Assembly (NCBI GenBank): GCA_025362315.1
Contig: JANYGP010000075.1
Location: forward strand, 101,480 to 165,479
Length of the DNA: 64,000 bases
Direction of reading: 5' to 3'
Origin: Polaromonas sp.
Lineage (GTDB): Bacteria; Pseudomonadota; Gammaproteobacteria; Burkholderiales; Burkholderiaceae_C
Part shown: in pieces, positions 36,364 through 45,657 of the stretch
Numbering within the stretch: position 1 is the first letter of the stretch
Layout of the letters: the number at the start of each line of letters is the position of its first letter
Position numbers and translations under genes: made by a program
Notes under the pieces: generated by a model
The model's database searches: none
The model's input: only the letters and a program-made list of their open reading frames with translations
Told to the model about the DNA's origin: nothing

Positions 36364-37281
36364 TTGAAAACTTGTCACTTCAAACTTTGCGCAAATAAGC
36401 CGCGTATATTTATTGTTGCCGTCTCACTGGCGTTACAGCTTGTCTCAGTGTCTGCTTGGGCCGGAGAATCGCCATTTGGGTGGATTTATACCGCTGACGT
36501 ACAACCGCCGGGCACTCGCCAGTTTCAGCAATGGATTGATGTGCAGACCAAACAGTCACAGGGGTCTTACAACAACACCCGTTTGCGCTCTGAAGTTGAG
36601 TTCGGTGTCACTTCAAAATACCAAACCAGCATTTATTTCAATTCGCGAATCATTAATGCAAATCAAAATCAGCTGGACGGCACCAGCGCGGGGCCAAACA
36701 CTGACATCCCCGACAACTTTGATCCGACATCGCGCTACAGGCTAAGCCGCGGCGAATCTATTTCTTGGGAAAACTTGTACCAGCTGACCAACCCATTGAT
36801 TGATCCCGTTGGGGTTGCGTTGTATTTTGAGCCCACCTGGGGGCCGCGGAATAAAGAGCTTGAATTCAAACTGATCCTGCAAAAAAACTTTTTGGACGAC
36901 CGACTGATCTGGGTAAGCAATTTGGTCACAGCAATTGAAAGCAACAAGCGCGGCTCTGAGACTGAAAAAGCGACCGAACTGGACTTGTTGACTGGCGTGT
37001 CTTACCGCTTCGCCAACAGTTGGTCGGCGGGTGTTGAGCTGCGAAACCACCGGGAGTTTTCGGGCTATGGCTACAAAACGCCCAACCACTCTGCCTGGTT
37101 TGCAGGCCCTAATTTGCATTACGCAACCAAAAAGTGGTGGGCCACATTGGCTTGGCGACATCAATTACCCGTTGCCCGAGGGTTTCAAGACGACCAGCGC
37201 GAAGTCATCACAGGCGGGCGTATTTATGGCGACGAACATGCGCGTGATCAGTTTGTATTAAAAGTAGGAGTACCTTTTTAA
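36364..37281 (+). CDS. Exported beta-barrel-like outer-membrane protein (DUF6662-like)
   Basis: A 305-residue protein with a signal peptide (IFIVAVSLALQLVSVSAWA). The rest has alternating hydrophobic/aromatic strands, for example FGVTSKYQTSIYFNSRI, LTNPLIDPVGVALYFEPTW, GVSYRFANSWSAGVELRNH and the terminal QFVLKVGVPF. The Phe end matches outer-membrane barrel proteins. The only possible start before the signal peptide is TTG 36364. No pore function can be assigned. First gene of the Fur-boxed operon; two bases separate it from the FMN-binding gene. Confidence 0.75.
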   Translation: MKTCHFKLCANKPRIFIVAVSLALQLVSVSAWAGESPFGWIYTADVQPPGTRQFQQWIDVQTKQSQGSYNNTRLRSEVEFGVTSKYQTSIYFNSRIINANQNQLDGTSAGPNTDIPDNFDPTSRYRLSRGESISWENLYQLTNPLIDPVGVALYFEPTWGPRNKELEFKLILQKNFLDDRLIWVSNLVTAIESNKRGSETEKATELDLLTGVSYRFANSWSAGVELRNHREFSGYGYKTPNHSAWFAGPNLHYATKKWWATLAWRHQLPVARGFQDDQREVITGGRIYGDEHARDQFVLKVGVPF

Positions 37282-37283
37282 CC

Positions 37284-37820
37284 ATGCGTTGGGAACCTTT
37301 TTTTGCTGGGCCACTGATCGTTATCTCATCGGCCAGTTGGGGCAATATTTATTTTTCGTCAGAACAGGCACAGCAAGCGGTATTTCCGGGCGGCAAGTTC
37401 GAACTGGTCAGCCTGGCGCTGACCAAAGAGCAGCGCGACGCGCTGCGTACCCGCTCGGGGGTGTACGAGCCGTTTCAGGAAAATCGTGTATGGGCCGTTG
37501 CAGGCAAAGGTTTTTTTGTCATTGACCAGGTCGTGGGCAAACACGAAACAATCACTTTTGCTGTGGGGCTGAACCTGGACGGCAGCGTTAAGCAAGTTGA
37601 GATCATGGAATATCGCGAGAGCTACGGATATGAAGTGCGCGATGCTGCCTGGCGCAAACAATTTGTGGGTAAGACGGTTGCATCGCCAGTCAAGCTCAAC
37701 AACGACATTGTCAACATTACCGGTGCCACTTTGTCGTGTAAGCACGTAACGGATGGTGTTCGCAGAGTACTTGCGGTGTACGACACAGTTTTAAAAAGTA
37801 CGGCCAATGCACAGCGCTGA
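37284..37820 (+). CDS. Exported FMN-binding protein with ApbE flavinylation motif
   Basis: A 178-residue protein with an N-terminal hydrophobic export segment (FFAGPLIVISSASWG) and an FMN_bind domain: FFVIDQVVGKHETITFAVGL, VEIMEYRESYGYEV and the ITGATLSCKHVTDGVRRVL end. TGAT at 146-149 is the [S/T]GAT motif where ApbE attaches FMN, predicted on Thr149. The next gene is apbE itself, overlapping by 14 bases. The likely role is an extracytoplasmic one-electron or two-electron carrier. The stop and next start overlap, which implies coupled synthesis. Confidence 0.87.
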   Translation: MRWEPFFAGPLIVISSASWGNIYFSSEQAQQAVFPGGKFELVSLALTKEQRDALRTRSGVYEPFQENRVWAVAGKGFFVIDQVVGKHETITFAVGLNLDGSVKQVEIMEYRESYGYEVRDAAWRKQFVGKTVASPVKLNNDIVNITGATLSCKHVTDGVRRVLAVYDTVLKSTANAQR

Positions 37821-38661
37821 GCGGATGCGACCCATGCTGGGCACGTTTGTAAGCATTCAGGCCACCGGTTCTGACCGTGTAACGCCCGAGTGCATTCAGG
37901 CGGCAATCGACGCAGCCTTCCGTGCAGTGGCGCGCGTAGACCTTCTTATGAGTGTGCATCGTTATCGCAGTGACATTGGCCGATTGAATCGCAGCAGGCC
38001 AGGCGCAAGCGTTTTGGTACACCGCTGGACCTATCAGGTACTGAGCCAAGCGCAAACCCTGTGGCGTGACAGTGGCGGCACGTTTGACTGCAACGTAGGC
38101 AAGTCGCTGATGAAAGCCGGGCTGCTGCCAAAAAGGTGTGGGTCTGGTGCGACTTCGCCTGCTTTGTCTGGCACCTTAGGCATGGCCATCACCTTGCGGG
38201 CGCACCGCCGTATCGGCGTGGCACGATCGAGCTCAATTGACCTGGGCGGCATCGCAAAAGGATTCGCGATCGACCAGGCCGTTCAAGTTTTGCAGGCGCA
38301 CCACATGAGCAGCGGTGTGGTGAATGCAGGTGGCGATCTGCGAACGTTTGGCCAGGCAGCACAACCCATATGGCGTCGTTGCCCAACCGACCCCAGTACT
38401 GCCGAGCCAATTGGACATTTGCAAAACGGCGCGATCGCAACGTCTGCGCCGTACTTTACCCAGCACAAGCGACGCGTTAACCGCTATTCAAGCGCAATCG
38501 TCAACCCAAAAACGAATACCTTTTGCGCCATGCCAAACAGCGTCTCGGTGATTGCCCGCACGGGCATGTTGGCCGATGCATTGACCAAAATAGCGGCCAT
38601 TCGCGGTCAACTGCCCCGTCGGCTGGCACGCCATGCGAACGCCCGGCTGGTGGGGACATGA
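37807..38661 (+). CDS. apbE: FAD:protein FMN transferase
   Basis: A 284-residue ApbE-family enzyme that transfers FMN from FAD to Thr/Ser of [S/T]GAT motifs in exported proteins. It has MRPMLGTFVSIQA, the dinucleotide and metal segments SSIDLGGIAKGFAIDQAV and GVVNAGGDLRTFG, and the Mg-binding Asp region RTGMLADALTKIAAI. No typical lipoprotein signal is visible, so it could act cytoplasmically or its start may differ (ATG 37807, 37825 and 37834 are all in frame). It follows its presumed substrate directly and is coupled by ATGA to the next gene. Confidence 0.88.
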   Translation: MHSAERMRPMLGTFVSIQATGSDRVTPECIQAAIDAAFRAVARVDLLMSVHRYRSDIGRLNRSRPGASVLVHRWTYQVLSQAQTLWRDSGGTFDCNVGKSLMKAGLLPKRCGSGATSPALSGTLGMAITLRAHRRIGVARSSSIDLGGIAKGFAIDQAVQVLQAHHMSSGVVNAGGDLRTFGQAAQPIWRRCPTDPSTAEPIGHLQNGAIATSAPYFTQHKRRVNRYSSAIVNPKTNTFCAMPNSVSVIARTGMLADALTKIAAIRGQLPRRLARHANARLVGT

Positions 38662-39116
38662 TGACTCCCACCATTTTTACCATTCGCCTGCCGTCGGCGC
38701 AGCGCTGGGCGGTTTATCTGGTGCTAGCTGCTGTAAGCGTTACTGGGCTGGCGTGGACGGTGCTGCACGATTTGCTGCAGTGGGGCTGGATGTTGTCTGA
38801 ACGGCGCTTGCTAATTGCCCACGGCGTAGCGTCAGCACTGGCGTTGGTCGTGGTCGGTGGACTGGTGCCCCTGCATATCAGGCTGGGGCTTAAAACGGAT
38901 AGAAACACCGTGTCAGGCCTTTCAACGCTTGGCTTGATGGCGGCGCTTGGACTGACAGGTCTCATGTTGTACTACGGTGGTGAAGACTGGCGTGATGCCG
39001 TACGCTGGAGCCACATCATTGTTGGCGCAGTTGCAAGCCTGGCCATTCCAGCGCATATTTGGCTGGGCCTCAGGCTGGCAAAACGCAGCCGACTCCTCCA
39101 GGAAAGCAAACGGTAA
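38658..39116 (+). CDS. Four-helix membrane protein, candidate b-type cytochrome
   Basis: A 152-residue inner-membrane protein with four helices: WAVYLVLAAVSVTGLAW, IAHGVASALALVVVGGLVPL, LGLMAALGLTGLMLYYGG and HIIVGAVASLAIPAHIWLG. Histidines 55, 73, 119 and 133 lie at helix ends in repeated AHG...LHIRLG and SHI...AHIWLG patterns, which could bind two hemes b. The arrangement resembles DUF4405-type cytochromes found beside flavinylated proteins, but the family call is tentative. ATG 38658 overlaps the apbE stop. Confidence 0.72.
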   Translation: MMTPTIFTIRLPSAQRWAVYLVLAAVSVTGLAWTVLHDLLQWGWMLSERRLLIAHGVASALALVVVGGLVPLHIRLGLKTDRNTVSGLSTLGLMAALGLTGLMLYYGGEDWRDAVRWSHIIVGAVASLAIPAHIWLGLRLAKRSRLLQESKR

Positions 39117-39119
39117 TCC

Positions 39120-39413
39120 ATGGTTCATGATCAACCTGATGCTATAGATCATCGCCCCCGACTTAATTTAGCCCAGACCGCTCTTCACACCGCGTACCAG
39201 ATCAGCGAGATTTCGGCTCCGCCTGGTGCAGGTCCCTGGAAATCACAGCTAGAAGACATAGGTTTTTTACCCGGTGAACACGTAGCTGTCATGGCACGCG
39301 GCATGCCGGGCAATGACCCGCTGGTAGTCCGCATCGGGCTGTCAACTTTTGCATTGCGGACGGCAGAAGCTTCATGTGTTTACGTGACTGCAGTTACTGC
39401 ACCTGCCCCATGA
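39120..39413 (+). CDS. feoA: Ferrous iron transport protein A
   Basis: A 97-residue SH3-like FeoA protein that assists FeoB. The core is ISAPPGAGPWKSQLEDIGFLPGEHVAVMARGMPGNDPLVVRIGLSTFALRTAEASCVYV across the domain; LEDIGFLPGE and the strand VVRIGLSTFALR are diagnostic. A 25-residue N-terminal extension precedes it. It starts three bases after the previous gene and overlaps feoB by ATGA. Confidence 0.9.
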   Translation: MVHDQPDAIDHRPRLNLAQTALHTAYQISEISAPPGAGPWKSQLEDIGFLPGEHVAVMARGMPGNDPLVVRIGLSTFALRTAEASCVYVTAVTAPAP

Positions 39414-41284
39414 AAGAGTCCGTTATTTATTTTCATGCCAGCGGGCCTTTGCTGGCTCTGGTGGGCAACCCCAATTGCGGCAAAACCGCGCTGTTCAATT
39501 TGCTAACGGGTAGCCGGCAAAAAGTTGCCAATTACGCTGGCGTCACAGTTGAGCGCAAGGAAGGCAAGCTGACCACACCGTTGGGCAAGGCTCTGCGGGT
39601 GCTTGACTTGCCGGGCACCTACAGCTTGGTGCCCCGCTCACCTGACGAACGCGTCACCTGCAATGTACTGGCAGGCCGTGCAACTGGTGAAAAGCGGCCT
39701 GACCTGGTCGTGTGCGTGGTCGATGCAACCAATCTCAGGCGCAGCCTGCGCTTGGTGCTGTCGGTCAAGCGGCTGGGCCTTCCGTGTGTGGTGGCGGTCA
39801 ACATGCAGGACCTGGCGCTTGCGCGCGGCGTGCATGTCGATGCAGCGGCCTTGTCCCGCGAGCTGGGTTTGCCCGTGGTGGCAACAGTGGGCACCAAAGG
39901 CGGCGGCGATGCTGATTTACGCGCTCTGCTGGACGATGACACTCTGTGGCAGCGCAGCGCACCGCCGCCTGCAGATGGCCAGCCGCAAGACACTGCCGGT
40001 GACCATGAAACCATCCAGCGCATGCTGGGGCGATTGGGCTTGAGCGAGCTGGTGCCGCATGCTGTCAGCGACCGGATCGACCGTGTTGTGCTGCATCCGG
40101 TGTTCGGCCCTGCCCTGCTGGCGGTCATTCTTTTCATGATTTTTCAGGCGGTGTTCAGCTGGTCAGTGGCGCCAATGGACGCCATCAAGGCCCTGAGTGC
40201 CTGGCTGGGCAACGCGGTAGGCGGCTTGCTGGCAGACGGCTGGCTGAAAAGTCTGATTGTCGACGGCGTGATTGCCGGTGCGGGCGGTGTGGTGGTGTTC
40301 TTGCCGCAAATCATGATTTTGTTTTTCTTTATTTTGGTGCTGGAAGAGTCTGGCTACCTGCCGCGCGCTGCTTTTTTGCTGGACCGCATCATGGGCGGTG
40401 TGGGCCTGTCGGGCCGCTCGTTCATACCGTTGCTCTCCAGCTTCGCCTGCGCGATTCCCGGCATCATGGCAACGCGCAGCATCGCCAATGCGCGTGACCG
40501 GCTGGTCACCATCATGATTGCCCCACTGATGACCTGCTCGGCTCGCTTGCCGGTGTATGCGCTGCTGATAGGCGCTTTTGTGCCCCGGGGCAAGGTGGGT
40601 TGGTTTGATTTACAGGGCCTGGTTCTGTTCGCTCTGTATGTGGCAGGTATCGCCGGATCACTGGCTGTGGCGTGGGTTCTCAAAAGGTTGACCAGCCAGG
40701 GGCAGGTGCGCACGCTGATGATGGAGCTGCCCAACTACCACTTGCCCACCCTTCGAAATGTTGCCATCGGCTTGTGGCAGCGCGTGGCCATTTTTATGAG
40801 GCGCGTGGGCGGCGTGATTTTGCTGCTGACTGTCGTACTTTGGTTTTTGGCCAGCTTTCCCGGTGCGCCCGACGGTGCAATGCGACCAGCCATAGAGTAC
40901 AGCTTTGCCGGCACGCTGGGCAAGGCGCTGGCTGTGGTGTTTGAGCCCATTGGATTCAACTGGCAAATCAGCATTGCGCTGGTGCCTGGCCTGGCTGCGC
41001 GTGAGGTTTTTGTCAGCTCGCTGGGAACGGTGTACGCACTGTCAGCTACCGGCGCGAATACGGCGCAAGCTTTGAGCCCACTTATCAGTCAGAACTGGAG
41101 CCTGGCGACAGCCTTTTCTTTGCTGGCCTGGTATGTGTTTGCGCCGCAGTGCCTGTCAACCCTGGCCACCGTCAAACGCGAAACCGGTGGCTGGAAAATG
41201 CCGCTCATCATGGCGGCGTATCTGTTTGGTCTGGCTTACGCAGCAGCGTTTGTCACTTACCGCATTGCTTTGGCCTGGACATAA
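39410..41284 (+). CDS. feoB: Ferrous iron transporter B
   Basis: A 624-residue Fe(II) transporter. The N-terminal G domain has G1 VGNPNCGKTALFN, the G2 region ANYAGVTVERKEG, G3 DLPGTYSLVP and G4 NMQD. The membrane part contains the two Gate motifs, including GLSGRSFIPLLSSFACAIPGIMATRSI and LVPGLAAREVFVSSLG. ATG 39410 overlaps the feoA stop; an upstream in-frame start adds a non-conserved Cys-rich leader. No feoC follows. The shorter-than-E. coli size (773) is common in FeoB of this type. Converges on dnaE with 19 bases between. Confidence 0.96.
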   Translation: MKESVIYFHASGPLLALVGNPNCGKTALFNLLTGSRQKVANYAGVTVERKEGKLTTPLGKALRVLDLPGTYSLVPRSPDERVTCNVLAGRATGEKRPDLVVCVVDATNLRRSLRLVLSVKRLGLPCVVAVNMQDLALARGVHVDAAALSRELGLPVVATVGTKGGGDADLRALLDDDTLWQRSAPPPADGQPQDTAGDHETIQRMLGRLGLSELVPHAVSDRIDRVVLHPVFGPALLAVILFMIFQAVFSWSVAPMDAIKALSAWLGNAVGGLLADGWLKSLIVDGVIAGAGGVVVFLPQIMILFFFILVLEESGYLPRAAFLLDRIMGGVGLSGRSFIPLLSSFACAIPGIMATRSIANARDRLVTIMIAPLMTCSARLPVYALLIGAFVPRGKVGWFDLQGLVLFALYVAGIAGSLAVAWVLKRLTSQGQVRTLMMELPNYHLPTLRNVAIGLWQRVAIFMRRVGGVILLLTVVLWFLASFPGAPDGAMRPAIEYSFAGTLGKALAVVFEPIGFNWQISIALVPGLAAREVFVSSLGTVYALSATGANTAQALSPLISQNWSLATAFSLLAWYVFAPQCLSTLATVKRETGGWKMPLIMAAYLFGLAYAAAFVTYRIALAWT

Positions 41285-41303
41285 AACTGAAATTTTTAAA
41301 GCT

Positions 41304-44300
41304 CTACGCATAAACAATTTCCGCCTGTCCCAGACCTGCTTGCGCAGTCCAGCTGGCCAAGGCAGCATCGGTCGGGAAAAATTTGGCGCTCTCACCCAGA
41401 TTCAGCTCAGTGGTCACAACACCATCCTCGCCCCGCATCGTTACTTGCAAACGCACGGGTAAACCACGCATCAGCTCCCCCTGCTCGGTTATTTCAACGC
41501 GCGGTGGAAAGTTTTTGACCATGCGGCTGATGTCGGGTTTCATGCCATTGACCGCCACCTTCAAATACTTGCCAAATTTGCAGCGTGCAGCGTCCAGGTC
41601 CCAGACCTGCGTGACTTTGAAGCGCCGGCCAAAACGCTCGGATGCCCCCTGCAGCGTACCCTGCACGATCACCAGTTCGTCGTCTTTCAACACATTGCGG
41701 TTGGCGGTGTAGGTCGCCTCGTCAACAGTCGCTTCCAGCGGTTCAGCACATTTGTCATCGAGTTTGAAAATGACAACCTTGCCGCGGTTGCCGTTGATGA
41801 CGCGCAGGTCGGTGACGATGGCTGCAAGTACTTTGGATTCGCGTGAATCCATCAAATCATCGATGGGCAGTTTGGCAAATTGACGAACTTCGGCTTCAAC
41901 CTCATCAAACAGGTGACCCGATAAATAAAAACCCACAGCGGTTTTTTCCGCCACCAACCTTGCTTTGGGACCAAACGGCATGGCCTCAATCAGCGCGGGT
42001 TCTTGCGTGCTGGCAGCATGCGAGTCCGACATGTCAAACAACCCGCCCTGGTTGGCATTGGCCTCGGCAGCTTGGGCAAAGTCAAACGCCTGGTCAACAG
42101 ATGCGAGCAACGACGCACGGTTGAGCTGCAAGTTGTCAAACGCCCCCGCCTTGATCAATGCCTCAACGGTTCGCTTGTTGATTTTGGTGCGTTCAACCCT
42201 CACGCAAAAGTCATACAGGGACGTGAACAAACCGCCTTCGACCCGGGCTGCGATGATGGCCGCAATGGCTTGCTCTCCGGTGCCCTTGATGGCACCCAGT
42301 CCGTAGCGCACAGTTCTGTTGCTGGTGGGCTCAAACCGGTAGTCGCCCCGGTTCACATCGGGCGATTCAAAGGTGATGGACATCTTCAATGCATCGCAGT
42401 GCAAAGCCTTGAGCTTGTCGGTGTCGCCCATCTCCACTGTCATGTTGGCCGCAAAAAACTCAGCCGCGTAATGCACCTTCAGCCAGGCCGTGTGGTATGC
42501 CAGCAATGCGTAGGCAGCCGAGTGCGACTTGTTAAAGCCATAGCCTGCGAACTTCTCCATCAGGTCAAAAACCTCGTCGGCTTTTTCCTGCGTCAGTCCG
42601 TTCTCACCTGCGCCTTTACGAAACACCTGGCGCTGCGAAGCCATTTCTTTCTCGTCTTTTTTACCCATCGCGCGGCGCAGGATGTCCGCTCCACCCAGCG
42701 AATAACCGCCCAGGATCTGCGCGGTCTGCATCACCTGCTCCTGGTAGACCATGATGCCGTAGGTTTCTTCCAGCATCGGCTTGACGCGCGGGTCCGGGTA
42801 CTCGGGCTGCTCCTTGCCCTGCTTGCGCGCAATGTAGCTTGGGATCAGGTCCATCGGACCCGGACGGTACAGCGCATTCATGGCAATCAGGTCTTCCAGC
42901 CGGGAAGGCCGGGCGTCTTTAAGCATGCGCTGCATGCCGGTGCTTTCAAACTGGAACACCGACTCAGTTTGCCCGTCCGCAAAAAGTTTGTAAACCCGCG
43001 CATCGTCCAGTGGCAAGTTTTCAAAGGCAAAATCTTTTTGTGTCGGGTGACGCGCAATGATGAAGTTTTTGGCAATTTCCAGAATCGTCAGCGTCGCCAG
43101 GCCCAAAAAGTCAAACTTGACCAGGCCAATGGCTTCCACATCGTTTTTGTCAAACTGGCTGACCGCTGATGTGCTGCCCGGTTGCAAATAAAGCGGGCAA
43201 AAGTTGGTCAGCTTGCCCGGCGCGATTAGCACACCGCCGGCATGCATGCCCACATTTCGCGTCAGGCCCTCTAGCTTGCGGGCCAGCTCCAGCAGGGTGT
43301 GAACATCTTCTTCCTTGCGTTCACGCTCGGCCAGCAGTGGCTCTGCCTCCAGTGCGTACACCAGCTTGTCGCTTTTGCTCCGTTCAGCTGGCAGCAATTG
43401 CAAGGTCACGGCCTGGCCGGGCTTGTTTGGGATCAGCTTGGAAATACCGTCACAAAACCCGTAGGGGAAGTCGAGCACGCGGCCCACATCCCGGATGGCT
43501 GCCCGCGCGGCCATGGTGCCAAAGGTGACGATCTGGCTGACTGCGCTGTGGCCATACTTGTCCTTGACATAGTCAATCACGCGGTCGCGATTTGCCTGGC
43601 AAAAGTCAATGTCAAAGTCGGGCATGGACACCCGCTCCGGATTTAGAAACCGCTCAAACAGCAGGTTGTATTGCAGTGGGTCCAGGTCGGTAATCTTCAG
43701 GGAATACGCCACCAGCGAGCCAGCGCCCGAACCACGGCCCGGCCCAACCGGGCAGCCATTGTTTTTGGCCCAATTGATGAAATCCCCCACAATCAAAAAG
43801 TAGCCGGGAAACCCCATACCCAGGATGGTGTTGATTTCAAACTCAAGCCGTGCAACATACGTGGGGCGCTGCGTGTTGCGTGTTTCAATGTTCGGGTAAA
43901 GGTGCACGAGTCGCTCCTCCAGACCTTCAAACGAGGTCTGGCGAAAGTAGTCGTCCGCTGCCATGCGCACGCCGTTGACCTCTGGGGTGGGGTAGTCAGG
44001 CAGCATGGCCTTGCCCAGTTCCAACTTCAAGTTGCATCGCTTGGCAATTTCAAGCGTGTTGCCAATGGCTGACGGGATGTCTGAAAACAGCGTTTCCATT
44101 TGCGCGGCAGATTTGAAATATTGCTCGCGGGTAAATTTACGCACGCGCCGGGCATTGCCCAAGATTTCACCTTCAGAAATGCACACCCGCGCCTCGTGCG
44201 CTTCGTAATCGTCATACGTCAAAAACTGCACCGGGTGCGTTGCCACAACCGGCAGTTTTAGTCGTGCAGCCAGTTGTACGGCAGCGGACACATGCCGTGC

Positions 44301-44828
44301 ATCATCAGGCTGGTCGGCGCGCTGCAGCTCCATGTAAAAGCGGTGAATGAAAATGCCGGACAGGTGCAGCGCACATTCCATGGCCCGCGCATCGTCGCCC
44401 TGCACCAACGCCTGGCCGATGGCGCCGCGCTGGGCGCCAGATAGCGCAATCAAACCTTCATTCAATTCGCCCAGCCAGTCCAGGCTAATGATGGCTTGAT
44501 CGCGCACTACGCCGCGTGTCCAGGCACGCGTGAGCAGTTCAGACAAATTCAGATAACCGCAATGGTTTTGGGCAATCAGCAGCAAACGAGCCGGCGGCGC
44601 GGCGCTGTCCTTGCCCGGCACCTGAACCCACACGTCAGCAGCAATCAGTGGCTTGACACCGTTGCTGCGCGCAGCGTTGTAAAACTTGACTGTCCCAAAC
44701 AGGTTGCTCAGGTCACTGATAGCAAGTGCAGGCTGGTGGTCCAAAGCAGCTGCGGCGGTGATTTCGTCAATGCGGTTGGTGCCGTCAACGACTGAAAATT
44801 CGGTATGGATACGGAGATGAACAAACAT
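41304..44828 (-). CDS. dnaE: DNA polymerase III subunit alpha
   Basis: The 1174-residue replicative polymerase. The PHP domain opens FVHLRIHTEFSVVDGTNRIDE. The polymerase core has GPGRGSGAGSLVAYSL and the catalytic Asp pair in MPDFDIDFCQANRD. Further conserved blocks are NVGMHAGGVLIAPG, QFDKNDVEAIGLVKFDFLGL, ADILRRAMGKKDEKEMA and FAGYGFNKSHSAAYALLAYHTAWLK. The C-terminal OB fold and tau-binding region follow. Length matches E. coli (1160). Confidence 0.98.
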   Translation of the reverse strand: MFVHLRIHTEFSVVDGTNRIDEITAAAALDHQPALAISDLSNLFGTVKFYNAARSNGVKPLIAADVWVQVPGKDSAAPPARLLLIAQNHCGYLNLSELLTRAWTRGVVRDQAIISLDWLGELNEGLIALSGAQRGAIGQALVQGDDARAMECALHLSGIFIHRFYMELQRADQPDDARHVSAAVQLAARLKLPVVATHPVQFLTYDDYEAHEARVCISEGEILGNARRVRKFTREQYFKSAAQMETLFSDIPSAIGNTLEIAKRCNLKLELGKAMLPDYPTPEVNGVRMAADDYFRQTSFEGLEERLVHLYPNIETRNTQRPTYVARLEFEINTILGMGFPGYFLIVGDFINWAKNNGCPVGPGRGSGAGSLVAYSLKITDLDPLQYNLLFERFLNPERVSMPDFDIDFCQANRDRVIDYVKDKYGHSAVSQIVTFGTMAARAAIRDVGRVLDFPYGFCDGISKLIPNKPGQAVTLQLLPAERSKSDKLVYALEAEPLLAERERKEEDVHTLLELARKLEGLTRNVGMHAGGVLIAPGKLTNFCPLYLQPGSTSAVSQFDKNDVEAIGLVKFDFLGLATLTILEIAKNFIIARHPTQKDFAFENLPLDDARVYKLFADGQTESVFQFESTGMQRMLKDARPSRLEDLIAMNALYRPGPMDLIPSYIARKQGKEQPEYPDPRVKPMLEETYGIMVYQEQVMQTAQILGGYSLGGADILRRAMGKKDEKEMASQRQVFRKGAGENGLTQEKADEVFDLMEKFAGYGFNKSHSAAYALLAYHTAWLKVHYAAEFFAANMTVEMGDTDKLKALHCDALKMSITFESPDVNRGDYRFEPTSNRTVRYGLGAIKGTGEQAIAAIIAARVEGGLFTSLYDFCVRVERTKINKRTVEALIKAGAFDNLQLNRASLLASVDQAFDFAQAAEANANQGGLFDMSDSHAASTQEPALIEAMPFGPKARLVAEKTAVGFYLSGHLFDEVEAEVRQFAKLPIDDLMDSRESKVLAAIVTDLRVINGNRGKVVIFKLDDKCAEPLEATVDEATYTANRNVLKDDELVIVQGTLQGASERFGRRFKVTQVWDLDAARCKFGKYLKVAVNGMKPDISRMVKNFPPRVEITEQGELMRGLPVRLQVTMRGEDGVVTTELNLGESAKFFPTDAALASWTAQAGLGQAEIVYA

Positions 44829-44860
44829 GCCCGTATTTTAAAGCGGCTGGATTCGCAGAA

Positions 44861-44977
44861 CCCCACCCCTGCACTCTCCCCAATGGGAGAGTGAGTTATT
44901 TTGTCCCGTGTCTGTCTGCGGGAAGGGGCGGACGAGTTCTCCCTTCTCCCTTTGCGGGGAGAGGGTCAGGGTGAGGT
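44861..44977. repeat. Family B dispersed repeat between flavodoxin and dnaE
   Basis: CCCCACCCCTGCACTCTCCC at one end and GGGGAGAGGGTCAGGGTGAG at the other are inverted. An inner pair, CTCTCCCCAATGGGAGAG, forms another hairpin. It ends exactly at the flavodoxin stop codon. Confidence 0.8.
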
Positions 44978-45511
44978 CTATCCGCGCAGCTTGGCTGCAA
45001 TGTCAGCCACCCGCTTGCCATAAGCCGCGGCAGTGTCCAGGTCGCCCTGAGGAATGCCGCTGGCCGGGTCTTGCGGGCCGACTTGTGCCATCACGCCCGA
45101 GTTGGAACCGATTCGGTTGATGTTGCCGTCATTCAGCGCTGGCTGACCCACCCAGATCATGCCCTGCTGCATGGCCAAAGTGATGAAATACTGGAGCGTT
45201 GACAGCTTGTCACCACTCGGGCTTGCACTGCAGGTAAAGCCGCCGGCGATCTTGTCTTTCCACCCACTGACAAACCATTTTTTGCTGGTGGCGTCGGCAA
45301 ACTTTTTAAACTGCCAGCTGGCCATGCCCATGTAGGTGGGGCTGCCCATGATGATGGCATCTGCTGCGTCCAGACTGGCCCAGTTGGCATCCGTTAAATT
45401 TCCGTCTGCATCAATGGCAATGAGCTCTGCGCCCGCACCTTCAGATACATACTGCGCCACGCGCTGGGTGTGGCCATAACCGGAATGAAAAATAACAACT
45501 ACTTTTGACAT
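44978..45511 (-). CDS. Flavodoxin-like NAD(P)H:quinone oxidoreductase
   Basis: A 177-residue flavodoxin-fold protein. The FMN-phosphate loop is VVIFHSGYGHTQRVAQYV, followed by ADAIIMGSPTYMGMASWQFKKF and AGGFTCSASPSGDKLSTLQYF. It is WrbA/MdaB-like in pattern and probably reduces quinones or serves as an electron donor. ATG 45511 is used because an AAGGA site lies eight bases upstream, whereas the ATG at 45520 has it too close. Confidence 0.88.
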   Translation of the reverse strand: MSKVVVIFHSGYGHTQRVAQYVSEGAGAELIAIDADGNLTDANWASLDAADAIIMGSPTYMGMASWQFKKFADATSKKWFVSGWKDKIAGGFTCSASPSGDKLSTLQYFITLAMQQGMIWVGQPALNDGNINRIGSNSGVMAQVGPQDPASGIPQGDLDTAAAYGKRVADIAAKLRG

Positions 45512-45592
45512 GAAATACATCCTTGAAATTAAAAAAACACTGACACAATTTTATTTTTGAACCGTCACTGCCGAGAAAGCGGCAATGACGAC

Positions 45593-45657
45593 ATCACGCG
45601 GCTAAATCACGCAGCCAGATCACGCAGCCAGATCGCGCAGCCAGATCATGCAGCCAA
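45593..45657. repeat. Five 13-bp tandem repeats at the 3' end of the pirin gene
   Basis: Units ATCACGCGGCTAA (45593), ATCACGCAGCCAG (45606 and 45619), ATCGCGCAGCCAG (45632) and ATCATGCAGCCAA (45645). The last unit encodes the C-terminal Leu-Ala-Ala and stop of the pirin gene, so the array looks like repeated duplication of that gene end. Confidence 0.92.
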
